Assembly: GCA_937974135.1 (NCBI GenBank) | Contig: CALJIH010000205.1 | Span: forward strand, 1-15,304 | Reading direction: 5' to 3' | Source of the DNA: an uncultured Cocleimonas sp. | GTDB lineage: Bacteria > Pseudomonadota > Gammaproteobacteria > Thiotrichales > Thiotrichaceae | Length of the DNA: 15,304 nucleotides | Part shown: piece by piece, positions 7,850 to 15,245 of the stretch | Numbering within the stretch: the first letter of the stretch is position 1 | How the letters are laid out: every line of letters starts with the position of its first letter | Position numbers and translations under genes: made by a program | Notes under the pieces: model-generated | Databases searched by the model: none | Seen by the model: only the letters and a program-made list of their open reading frames with translations | What the model was told of the DNA's origin: nothing

Positions 7850-9043
7850 ATGATCTGTATGAAAACAAATACGCTGATCATTGGTGGTGGTATTAGTGGT
7901 TTACACACGGCTTACTTACTACAAAAATTAAATAAAGATTTCATTTTAATGGATGCTAGGAACCGATTGGGGGGTAGAATCCTCTCTAGCAATTATCAAA
8001 CATCAGAATCGGAAAAGAGTAATAAAATTCATTATGATGAAAAGAGTCCTGCGTTTGACTTAGGGCCTTCTTGGTTTTGGCCTGGCCAAAGTAATTTACA
8101 TACTCTTATCAACGAGCTTGAACTAGGTGGATCTGTTTTTCATCAACATGCTACTGGTCAATCCTTATATGAAGACCAACAGGGTAATGTTCAACAGGGT
8201 TTTTACGGTATTAGTATGGAGGGTGCATATCGCTTAAATGGCGGTATGCAGCTTTTAACCGCTAAGCTTGCATCAAAAATCGATAACAATAAAATATTAC
8301 AATCAGCAAAAGTTGAAACGCTGGAATATATTGATGATCAAATACGAGCTAGTATTCAAAATACAACAAACAATGAAAGACTAGAAATAATCAGTAAAAA
8401 TATTGTACTAGCACTTCCACCCAGATTGGCAATGTCATCTATTAGGTTTAAGCCAGCGTTATCAAAACCAAGAATTAATGAATTAAATAGCTATGCTACG
8501 TGGATGGCAGGTCACGCTAAAATAATAGCGACGTATGCAAAACCTTTTTGGATAGAAAAAGAGTTATCAGGTGATGCAGTGAGTCACATAGGACCGATGC
8601 GAGAAATCCATGATGCCTCATCACACCCTAGTAACAACGATGAAACGCGAGGATATGCATTGTTTGGGTTTTTAGGAGTTCCAGGTAGTTATCGAAAAGG
8701 TAATGAAAATGAAATTAAACAAGCTGCAATAGCGCAACTGGTTAGGCTTTTTGGCGAAGACGCTGCCCACCCCACAAACGTTATTCTAAAAGATTGGGCG
8801 CAAGAAGAGTTTACGGCAACCGAAGTAGATCAAACAATGGGTGGTGGTCATGCTTCTTCTTCGATTAGAGATTATACGGAAAGTGATTTTGCAGATCGTT
8901 TGATTTGGTCGGGAACTGAAACCGCAGATCATCTTCGTGGATACAATGGCTTAATTGAAGGTGCTATAGAAGCTAGTCTTCGGACGGTAGATTTATTAGT
9001 AGATTCAAGCAAAACTGACAAAAAGTGGGGGGGTGTCTTTTAA
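7850..9043 (+). CDS. FAD-dependent amine oxidase
   Basis: A 397-residue flavoprotein of the flavin-containing amine oxidoreductase (monoamine oxidase-like) family, expected to oxidise a primary or secondary amine to imine with transfer of electrons to O2 or another acceptor. Seen: the Rossmann motif IIGGGISGL (10-18, GxGxxG), the second FAD segment DARNRLGGRI (35-44, with Asp35 where Glu is common), GPSWFWPGQ, and the C-terminal FAD/substrate segment WSGTETADHLRGYNGLIEGA (from about 353). No signal peptide, so cytoplasmic. The substrate cannot be read from sequence. ATG at 7850 has AGG 6 bases upstream; the alternative ATG at 7859 would start directly with MKTNTLIIGGG. The last residues KKWGGVF are encoded by dispersed repeat copy 3. 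The next gene begins 37 bases later in the same direction, consistent with an operon. Confidence 0.88.
   Translation: MICMKTNTLIIGGGISGLHTAYLLQKLNKDFILMDARNRLGGRILSSNYQTSESEKSNKIHYDEKSPAFDLGPSWFWPGQSNLHTLINELELGGSVFHQHATGQSLYEDQQGNVQQGFYGISMEGAYRLNGGMQLLTAKLASKIDNNKILQSAKVETLEYIDDQIRASIQNTTNNERLEIISKNIVLALPPRLAMSSIRFKPALSKPRINELNSYATWMAGHAKIIATYAKPFWIEKELSGDAVSHIGPMREIHDASSHPSNNDETRGYALFGFLGVPGSYRKGNENEIKQAAIAQLVRLFGEDAAHPTNVILKDWAQEEFTATEVDQTMGGGHASSSIRDYTESDFADRLIWSGTETADHLRGYNGLIEGAIEASLRTVDLLVDSSKTDKKWGGVF
9020..9042 (+). repeat. Dispersed G-tract repeat, copy 3
   Basis: AAAAAGTGGGGGGGTGTCTTTT, identical over 21 bases to copy 2 read on its own strand. It spans the last codons and most of the stop codon of the amine oxidase gene, so the reading frame passes through it as KKWGGVF-stop. 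Confidence 0.85.
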
Positions 9044-9080
9044 TGTAATTAATTAGCATTCAAAGATTATAAGTAAAAAA

Positions 9081-10466
9081 ATGACTGCATCTTTTATATC
9101 CACGAATGAGATTAGACTGCGTTTCACACAAGCGATGTCTAAAATGTATCAGCATGAGGTGCCACTTTATAAAAAGTGGTTATCGATAGCTGGGACAACG
9201 AATCAAAAAGTTATCAATAACGGACTTCATGTAACGGCAAATGACGAGCATCTTTTGGCATTAGAACACCACGGTGCTATCCGAGTAGGCACTGCTGAAG
9301 AACTCTCTGTTATTCGCAGGCTTTTTGCTGTGATGGGAATGCAAGCTGTTGATTATTATGATTTGAGTATTGCGGGAATCCCGGTTCATTCCACAGCATT
9401 TCGTGCTTTGGACAAGGATGATTTAGCAGTGAGTCCCTTTAGGGTTTTTTGTTCATTACTGCGATTAGAGTTAATTGATAATGTCGAAGGGCTAAAAGAT
9501 CAGGCAAAAAATATACTAAAACAAAGAAATATATTCCCCGATGAGTTACTAAAACTGATCGAATTATCAGAAAAACAGGAAGGGTTAACTCAAGAGCAAA
9601 GTATTTCCTTTATTGATAATGCTTTAGACGTTTTTCGATGGCACAAAAAAGCAACGGTGAATAAACCTATATACGATAAATTGAAAAACACCCATGGCCT
9701 GGTTGCCGATGTTGTCTCGTTTAAAGGTCCGCATATTAATCATTTAACCCCAAAAATTTTAGATATTGACGCATGCAGCCGTCAATTTACAAAAAATCAA
9801 ATTAAAGCTAAAGCGTTTATAGAAGGCCCACCAAAGCGCAACTGTCCGATTTTATTACGTCAAACCAGTTTTTTAGCGATTGAAGAAAACGTTATATTTG
9901 CAGATGGTGAAAGTGGATATCACACAGCGCGTTTTGGTGAGGTAGAACAGCGAGGTATTGCATTAACCCCCAAAGGTCGTGGCCTCTATGATCAATTATT
10001 AAACAAAGCTAAAAACAACGATAAGGATTCTGATTATTTAATCCGACTCACGAATGCCTTTAAGGATTTTCCTGATAGTTATGAGGAAATGCGTAAGCAA
10101 GGGTTGGCGTATTTTAATTATTCTGTAAGTTCTACTAAAAAAGATATAAAAATTCAACAAGACGATATTGAGGCTTTAATCGAAAAAAGAATAATCGAGA
10201 TAACGCCAATAAATTATGAAGATTTTTTACCTGTGAGTGCAGCAGGAATTTTTACATCTAATTTGGTCAATGAACGAGAAAATTCTAATTTACAGATTTC
10301 AAAAGAAAGTGATCTGACAATAACTCAAAACAGTAGCTTGGATGTTTTTCAAGAGGCTTTAGGGACTTCTGTTATAAATAGTTTTGAAGTCTATGAAAAA
10401 CAACAGAAAGAATCTTTAATCAAGTCCTTAGAAACTTTAGGTGTGAAACCAACAAACAGTATTTAA
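9081..10466 (+). CDS. 2-oxoadipate dioxygenase/decarboxylase-like protein (DUF1338, HglS/YdcJ)
   Basis: A 461-residue cytoplasmic enzyme of the DUF1338/VOC superfamily. The characterised member HglS of Pseudomonas putida uses Fe(II) and O2 to turn 2-oxoadipate into D-2-hydroxyglutarate in lysine catabolism; E. coli YdcJ is a homologue. Seen: LEHHGAIRVGTAEEL (61-75), RRLFAVMGMQAVDYYDL, AGIPVHSTAFR, FRVFCSLLRLELI, VSFKGPHINHLTP (212-224), EGPPKRNCPILLRQTSF, and HTARFGEVEQRGIALTPKGR. The expected metal ligands are His64 (of the HHGAIR block), His221 (second His of GPHINH) and Glu289 (of GEVEQRG), by analogy with HglS. All are present, so the enzyme is probably active. The C-terminal 60 residues after LVNERENSN look variable. 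It probably shares a transcript with the amine oxidase. Its stop lies two bases from that of the convergent FimV-like gene. Confidence 0.88.
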   Translation: MTASFISTNEIRLRFTQAMSKMYQHEVPLYKKWLSIAGTTNQKVINNGLHVTANDEHLLALEHHGAIRVGTAEELSVIRRLFAVMGMQAVDYYDLSIAGIPVHSTAFRALDKDDLAVSPFRVFCSLLRLELIDNVEGLKDQAKNILKQRNIFPDELLKLIELSEKQEGLTQEQSISFIDNALDVFRWHKKATVNKPIYDKLKNTHGLVADVVSFKGPHINHLTPKILDIDACSRQFTKNQIKAKAFIEGPPKRNCPILLRQTSFLAIEENVIFADGESGYHTARFGEVEQRGIALTPKGRGLYDQLLNKAKNNDKDSDYLIRLTNAFKDFPDSYEEMRKQGLAYFNYSVSSTKKDIKIQQDDIEALIEKRIIEITPINYEDFLPVSAAGIFTSNLVNERENSNLQISKESDLTITQNSSLDVFQEALGTSVINSFEVYEKQQKESLIKSLETLGVKPTNSI

Positions 10467-10468
10467 AA

Positions 10469-13060
10469 TTAGAAAGAAGGATGTTCTTCTGAAGGTTTTT
10501 TACTTAAGTTTGTAGCAACATCTGGAAACTCTTCATTAATGATACTGTTTCTTTTCATACTTTTATCAACTTTTTCTAAGCTATCAAGTAGATCAGTCAT
10601 CATAATATTGAAGTCCGCAGCCTCTTCTACAACTGCATTATCTTTAGTATCGGTAATGGTGTTTGTTATTTCATTATCTTTTATTTTTTCAATATATGAA
10701 TCACAGAATTTTTCAATATCATTCCATTCTGATTCTTTTTCCAGATCATCTCTAGTATCTAGATCATCAAACAATTCAGTCACAAGATGCTCGCAATGTG
10801 CAATTTGTTTTGCTTCTTCATTTGTCTCAAAAATTTCTTCTGTAGCATCGATTAAATGTGGACTAATCGTAACAGAGTTCTCCTCTTTTTCCTCATTAAC
10901 AAGCTCATAGTTGCTGGGATCTTCATCCATGATAGGGTCATGAAAGCTTATATTTTTTTCTTTAAGATCATATTTGTCAGCATCTGGAACAGGATAATAC
11001 TTTGGTCCGCCATAATTAATTTTTGAATACGTATATGAATATAAAGCGCGACGATAACGAATTAATAACAAGCCCAACAAAAGGGCTAAGATCAAATACG
11101 CATACTTAGTATTTGATGAATCTAGAATAGAAGAGAACTTGTAGTCTTTAAATGAACTCGTGTTTTTGCTGCTAGTTTTTGTCGTGTTGATTTTTGCAGC
11201 TTCGTTTTTTAGTGCTTCCAGCTTAATGATTTGTTTTTTTGTTTTTTCTGATCGGTTAAACAGATCTCTTTTTAACTTAGCCATTTCTGCTTTTGATTTT
11301 GGCTTGTAATCGTCTTCTTTTTCTAAAAGTATCCGTTCTGTTTTAGTTTTTATTGCAATAGCTGCAAGTGTCTCTGAATCTATTGCTTTGTCATACTTTG
11401 TAAGCATTGTATTTAAAGACTTTAATTGCATGTTTTTCTGCTGTAAAAGTAATTCTTTATTACTTAGATTACTTTTTAAACCAGAGAGACTTTCTTTAGC
11501 CTGGCGTAATTCGTTTCTTAATTCTCTGATTCTTTTCGTTAAATCAGTTTTAACGACTTGATTATTATTACTTATGCTTACAGGTACGGGCTTCTTAATA
11601 TTTTGACTCTTAGTAACAATCTTATTTGATGCAATTTTTTTAGATTGCTTTGCCTTTTGTTGAAATAAGTCTATGGGTGGAAGCGTTATTATTGCTCCAG
11701 TATTAAGACTCGTCATTCTACCTTCTTTAAACGCATCTGGATTATGATCATAGATACCTTTGAGCATGGTGGCAAAAGGTACGTCTTTATAGCCAATTTT
11801 ATTTGTAATAGATGTGAGGGTGTCTTGTTGACCGACACGATATTGATTAGGTTTTAGTGTTACAGGAGTAATCGGTACAGTTTTAGGTGTTACTGTTTTT
11901 GAATTTGAAACTGGGCGTTTAGTTTTCTCTGCTTTAACTATTTCTTGTTTAGGTTGAACATTAAGTTCTGAAACTGCAGGTATGTGTAATGTTGCACCTG
12001 CTTTAAGTTTGTTTTTGCTTTGATTGATAAACGCTGTTGGATTATTGTGGTAGATAGTGTTCATCAATTTTGTAAAAGGTAAATCTTTAGACGTAAATTT
12101 CTTAGTTATTTTTGAAAGGCTATCCCCCTTTACCACAGTATATGTGTTCTTATCCTTAGCCTTTACACTCAATGTTTTAGTTATTGAGGTGTTTGATTTA
12201 CTGACTTTTTTAGATAGTTTTGGTGTATTAGATTCGACAGGCTTTTTCTTCGCAATCTCAAAACCGTTGACTTCAGCAGCAGTTGGTAGATTTAAAACAG
12301 CACCTCTTTTTAATCGATTAACATTTCCACGAATAAATGCCTTTGGATTTTTCTGGTAAATTAATTTACTGACTAGTTTTAAAGAAGCATTTTTAATTTT
12401 TTGTTGTTGAGCAATTTTAGATAAAGAATCACCACGTTTAACTGTATATTTAAGCTTTTGATTACTTGTTGATGTTTCAGAAGCCAAGCTAGCTAGTAAT
12501 AAAGTACCACTTTCCTTTAAAGTTCTTTCTATTTGGGTATTTTTGTTTGTTACAGTTTCTTTATATTTTTTGTATAAACTCTTTGTCTCGATATCATTTT
12601 TAGTATCGATATAATGGCTGTTTGAAGCTATATCTTGATTTTTAGATGCAGGGTCAAGCAGCACAGTATAGTCTTGATAAACTGTTGAGCTTGGTCCTTT
12701 TATTTCGAGAATAAAATTTAAGAAGGGCAAATTAATCGGCTTATCTGAACTGATAAGAATAACCGGTTTATTATTTTGTTTGATAACCTGAAAATTGAGA
12801 TTATTCAGTATAGGATGTTTTTCAGCGCCTACCTTTTCGAATATTGATTGAGGTGCTAAATTAATTTCGAGATGCTTAGTATTTTCGTAATTAGTAAATA
12901 AAAAAGGTATAACGCCTTTGAATGGTTGATTTAAAAACGAAATCGAGCGTATCTCGCCAAGGTTTAAACCAACGAATTTATCAGGTAATACATCTGCGAT
13001 ACTCGCTGATGGCGCTGTAGCCGCTATACATCCTGCAATGGCTAGAACTTTTTGTTTCAC
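10469..13060 (-). CDS. FimV-like protein with three LysM domains
   Basis: An 863-residue protein resembling FimV/TspA, the inner-membrane peptidoglycan-binding hub that supports type IV pilus assembly and polar organisation in gammaproteobacteria. Seen: a signal peptide (about 1-22); the FimV N-terminal domain with LNLGEIRSISFLNQPFKGVI (32-51) and a beta segment NKPVILISSDKPINLPFLNF; three LysM modules at about 204-259 (YTVKRGDSLSKIAQQ), 306-362 (YTVVKGDSLSKITKK) and 406-461 (YRVGQQDTLTSITNK); a coiled coil (about 505-555); a transmembrane helix (about 653-668, YAYLILALLLGLLLIRYRR); and an acidic cytoplasmic tail of about 190 residues. FimV normally has one LysM and a C-terminal TPR-like domain; I do not see that TPR block here. 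The start is GTG, supported by AGGA (13067-13070) six bases upstream. It lies 197 bases downstream of lysA on the same strand; no terminator is evident between them. Confidence 0.8.
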   Translation of the reverse strand: MKQKVLAIAGCIAATAPSASIADVLPDKFVGLNLGEIRSISFLNQPFKGVIPFLFTNYENTKHLEINLAPQSIFEKVGAEKHPILNNLNFQVIKQNNKPVILISSDKPINLPFLNFILEIKGPSSTVYQDYTVLLDPASKNQDIASNSHYIDTKNDIETKSLYKKYKETVTNKNTQIERTLKESGTLLLASLASETSTSNQKLKYTVKRGDSLSKIAQQQKIKNASLKLVSKLIYQKNPKAFIRGNVNRLKRGAVLNLPTAAEVNGFEIAKKKPVESNTPKLSKKVSKSNTSITKTLSVKAKDKNTYTVVKGDSLSKITKKFTSKDLPFTKLMNTIYHNNPTAFINQSKNKLKAGATLHIPAVSELNVQPKQEIVKAEKTKRPVSNSKTVTPKTVPITPVTLKPNQYRVGQQDTLTSITNKIGYKDVPFATMLKGIYDHNPDAFKEGRMTSLNTGAIITLPPIDLFQQKAKQSKKIASNKIVTKSQNIKKPVPVSISNNNQVVKTDLTKRIRELRNELRQAKESLSGLKSNLSNKELLLQQKNMQLKSLNTMLTKYDKAIDSETLAAIAIKTKTERILLEKEDDYKPKSKAEMAKLKRDLFNRSEKTKKQIIKLEALKNEAAKINTTKTSSKNTSSFKDYKFSSILDSSNTKYAYLILALLLGLLLIRYRRALYSYTYSKINYGGPKYYPVPDADKYDLKEKNISFHDPIMDEDPSNYELVNEEKEENSVTISPHLIDATEEIFETNEEAKQIAHCEHLVTELFDDLDTRDDLEKESEWNDIEKFCDSYIEKIKDNEITNTITDTKDNAVVEEAADFNIMMTDLLDSLEKVDKSMKRNSIINEEFPDVATNLSKKPSEEHPSF

Positions 13061-13257
13061 ACTTAGTCCTTTTTATTATTCTTACGTTTTATTTTTACTT
13101 TTAATTTGTAAGGTCATCGCGTCCAATGACATACATACAATTTAGAATAATTGTATATGTTTGGCGATGTTTTCCAGACGACTGGTGTATGTTTGATTAA
13201 ATTTTATTGCGGGGATTAATTATATTTTGATCAACGATGAATTAACCTAATGATTTG

Positions 13258-14517
13258 TTAATCTGCATCTAATACATTTTCATTCAAAAATAGGCTTTCA
13301 ACTGTCTCACGTTGTCGAATAATGTGCGATTTATTCCCATCAACCATGATTTCAGGAGCCCTAGGTCTTGTGTTGTAATTTGAGGACATCACAAAGCCAT
13401 ATGCACCGGTAGAACGAATCGCTAGAAGATCATTTTGTTTTAATGATAATTCACGATCTTTTCCTAGAAAATCACCTGTTTCACAAATAGGCCCAACAAT
13501 ATCAAATATTTTGCTTGGAATATCAGCACTTTTATTTTCGTTTACAGGAATAATTTCATGATGTCCCTGATATAAAGATGGGCGAATTAAATCGTTCATT
13601 GCCGCATCAACGATAGCAAAGTTTTTCTCGACCCCGTTTTTTATATACTCAACTTTTGTGAGTAATACCGAGATATTTGCTGCAATTGCTCTACCTGGCT
13701 CAATCACAATCTCATATTTTTTAATTCTATCATTAGTAAACAGATGTGCGGTGTAGTCAGAAGGCAATGGTGGCGTTTCATCTTTGTAACGAACGCCTAA
13801 ACCTCCGCCGATATCCAAATGTTCTATAGTGATCCCGCTTTCTTTTAATCTGTCAGCTAAATCTAATAAACGATCTAAAGCATCCATAAATGGAGAGATG
13901 TCTGTTAATTGAGAGCCAATATGGCAATCAATACCACTGACATGGATATTATCCATGGCTGCTGCTTGGTGATATACATCCTCTACAAGCTCAATATCGA
14001 TACCAAACTTATTATCTTTTAAGCCAGTAGATATATAAGGATGTGTTTTTGCGTCAACATCCGGGTTAACGCGAATAGATATAGATGCAATTTTACCCAT
14101 ATCTTTAGCAACATCATTTAATCGTTCAAGTTCTCCAATAGACTCTATATTGAAACAACGAATGCCCACATCTAGCGCTCGTTGCATTTCATCAATGCGT
14201 TTTCCGACACCAGAAAAAACAACTTTTTTAGGGTCGCCACCTGCTTTTAATACTCTTTCTAATTCACCGACAGAAACAATGTCAAAGCCAGAGCCCATGC
14301 GCGCGAGTAAGTTTAAAATTGCAATGTTAGAATTCGCTTTTACTGAATAGCAAATCATATGTGGCTGATCGCCAAAGGCATCATCAAATGCACGATAATG
14401 ACGTTCTAAGGTTGCCCGAGAGTAAACGTAACAAGGTGTGCCATGTTCTTTGGCAATACTTTCTAGGTTTATATCTTCTGCAAAAAGATGACCATTTTTA
14501 TAATTGAAAAAATCCAT
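13258..14517 (-). CDS. lysA: Diaminopimelate decarboxylase
   Basis: A 419-residue PLP enzyme of fold type III that decarboxylates meso-diaminopimelate to L-lysine, the last step of lysine synthesis, in the cytoplasm. Seen: ICYSVKANSN with the PLP lysine at residue 60; HIGSQLTDISPF; HLDIGGGLGVRY (glycine loop for the PLP phosphate); IEPGRAIAANISVLLTKVEY; and GPICETGDFLG, the conserved Cys-Glu-x-x-Asp element that completes the active site across the dimer. Length is normal. The ATG is one base after the stop of the upstream lipoprotein gene (TGATATG), so translation is probably coupled, an arrangement close to the yifL/lptM-lysA/dapF order in many gammaproteobacteria. dapF is not in this window; the FimV-like gene follows instead. 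Confidence 0.97.
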   Translation of the reverse strand: MDFFNYKNGHLFAEDINLESIAKEHGTPCYVYSRATLERHYRAFDDAFGDQPHMICYSVKANSNIAILNLLARMGSGFDIVSVGELERVLKAGGDPKKVVFSGVGKRIDEMQRALDVGIRCFNIESIGELERLNDVAKDMGKIASISIRVNPDVDAKTHPYISTGLKDNKFGIDIELVEDVYHQAAAMDNIHVSGIDCHIGSQLTDISPFMDALDRLLDLADRLKESGITIEHLDIGGGLGVRYKDETPPLPSDYTAHLFTNDRIKKYEIVIEPGRAIAANISVLLTKVEYIKNGVEKNFAIVDAAMNDLIRPSLYQGHHEIIPVNENKSADIPSKIFDIVGPICETGDFLGKDRELSLKQNDLLAIRSTGAYGFVMSSNYNTRPRAPEIMVDGNKSHIIRQRETVESLFLNENVLDAD

Positions 14518-14518
14518 A

Positions 14519-14692
14519 TCAGCTTTTCTTTTTTACTTTATTTGTTTTTGAATCATTCACAGAACCTTTCTCTGGCAGATAAAGGTCACCTTTGTTGCCA
14601 CATGCTACCAAAGAGTTTGAACAGCCAATAATTAAAAAACTAAACGTCACTAGTTTTATTAGTTTTTTAGCTTGGTAATTTCTAATAAGCAT
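14519..14692 (-). CDS. lptM: LptM (YifL) family small lipoprotein
   Basis: A 57-residue lipoprotein precursor. Seen: MLIRNYQAKKLIKLVTFSFL, a signal with basic start and hydrophobic core; a lipobox LVAC with Cys31; then GNKGDLYLPE, the hallmark of LptM (C-G-x-K-G-x-L-Y-L-P); and a short Lys/Ser-rich tail. LptM is known in E. coli to assist maturation of the LPS translocon LptD/LptE, with the acylated Cys as the functional N-terminus. Its place directly before lysA, on the same strand with a one-base gap, agrees with the genome context of this family. A second Cys24 in LIIGC also resembles a lipobox, but the GNKGDLYLP motif fixes Cys31. The ribosome binding site is weak. Confidence 0.88.
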   Translation of the reverse strand: MLIRNYQAKKLIKLVTFSFLIIGCSNSLVACGNKGDLYLPEKGSVNDSKTNKVKKKS

Positions 14693-14818
14693 GTTTCAGT
14701 AAACCAAATTTTAAACCGCAAAGTATAACAGTGTTTTATATTATTCCTATGATGTAACTTTGTATTGCTTAACGATCCATTCACCGATAAAAAATTTTTA
14801 AAACCCTATAAACTGATT

Positions 14819-14843
14819 AAAAAAAGACACCCCCCTACTTTTA
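14819..14843 (-). repeat. Dispersed G-tract repeat, copy 4
   Basis: On the - strand it reads AAAAGTAGGGGGGTGTCTTTT, with A in place of the first G as in copy 1. It lies in the 14693-15304 region that has no convincing protein gene, about 90 bases upstream of the first RNA element. Confidence 0.8.
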
Positions 14844-14930
14844 GGCTTATTGGATTGAAAACAAATAATAAGCGGTTTAAAGAAAATTGAATATTTTTTG
14901 AACTACCTTGTGAAACTATAGTCATATCAT

Positions 14931-15037
14931 TATGAGAAGGACCTTTCCTTTCCTTCTTGTTGGTCCCAGATAGGTTATGGTTGATACACTTCTTTGCGCA
15001 TATCTTCTCCCCCATAACTGATTCTGGGACTTTTTTT
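14931..15037 (+). ncRNA. Structured small RNA candidate 1 (tandem pair, upstream member)
   Basis: Three helices are seen. (a) 5' hairpin: AGAAGGA (14935-14941) pairs with TCCTTCT (14951-14957) with three further outer pairs, loop CCTTTCCTT. (b) Outer stem: GTCCCAGA (14963-14970) pairs perfectly with TCTGGGAC (15023-15030), directly followed by seven T (15031-15037), so it also works as a Rho-independent terminator. (c) Inner stem GGTTATGG (14973-14980) with CCATAACT (15012-15019), enclosing GATA/TATC (14983-14986, 15001-15004). Unpaired stretches are pyrimidine-rich: CACTTCTTT and TTCTCCC. A -10-like TATAGT (14917-14922) lies just upstream but the -35 is weak, so the start is estimated. No open reading frame runs through it on the + strand. 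I do not recognise the family; it might instead be a leader element. Confidence 0.7.
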
Positions 15038-15217
15038 GTCAAAAAATAATTTTCAAAAATTTTTAAAATAAAATGAACCTTGTTATTTACTATTTACACT
15101 AATGGGATATCAGGTTTTATATGAAGAAACTCCCTTTTCTTCGTATAGGTTTCAATCTGGTCGTGGTGATACACTTCTTTTAGAAATTTATCTTCTCCCC
15201 CATGACCTAATTGAGGC

Positions 15218-15242
15218 TAGATAATTATTTAATAATTATCTA
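15218..15242. repeat. Perfect AT-rich palindrome within RNA candidate 2
   Basis: TAGATAATTATT and AATAATTATCTA form a 12-base perfect inverted repeat around a single T, between the outer stem and the terminator of RNA candidate 2. It could be an extra RNA hairpin or a protein-binding site in DNA; which is unknown. Confidence 0.6.
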
Positions 15243-15245
15243 AAC

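Noticed and set aside
7968..7983. A run of six G in the amine oxidase gene, considered as a fifth repeat copy
   Set aside because: It encodes the conserved LGGR of the FAD motif and lacks the AAAAGT and TGTC flanks of the repeat.
10539..10910. A 123-codon ORF antisense to the FimV-like gene
   Set aside because: Ser/Phe-rich shadow of an acidic Lys/Asn-rich coding region, with no supporting motif.
12057..12359. A 100-codon ORF antisense to the FimV-like gene
   Set aside because: Lies within the LysM-coding region; apparent hydrophobicity follows from the complementary strand of Lys-rich codons.
13136..13155. Inverted repeat TACAATT-tagaat-AATTGTA between lysA and the FimV-like gene
   Set aside because: Seven AT-rich pairs without a T-run; in this AT-rich gap it may be chance, and no operator or terminator can be assigned.
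14931..15037. RNA candidate 1 as a CsrB/RsmY-type sRNA or 6S RNA
   Set aside because: No repeated GGA loops as in CsrB/RsmY, and too short without the long central bubble of 6S RNA.
14806..15042. A 78-codon ORF on the - strand
   Set aside because: It runs antisense through RNA candidate 1 and repeat copy 4 (its tail KVGGCLF comes from the repeat), has no recognisable domain, and its composition looks random.
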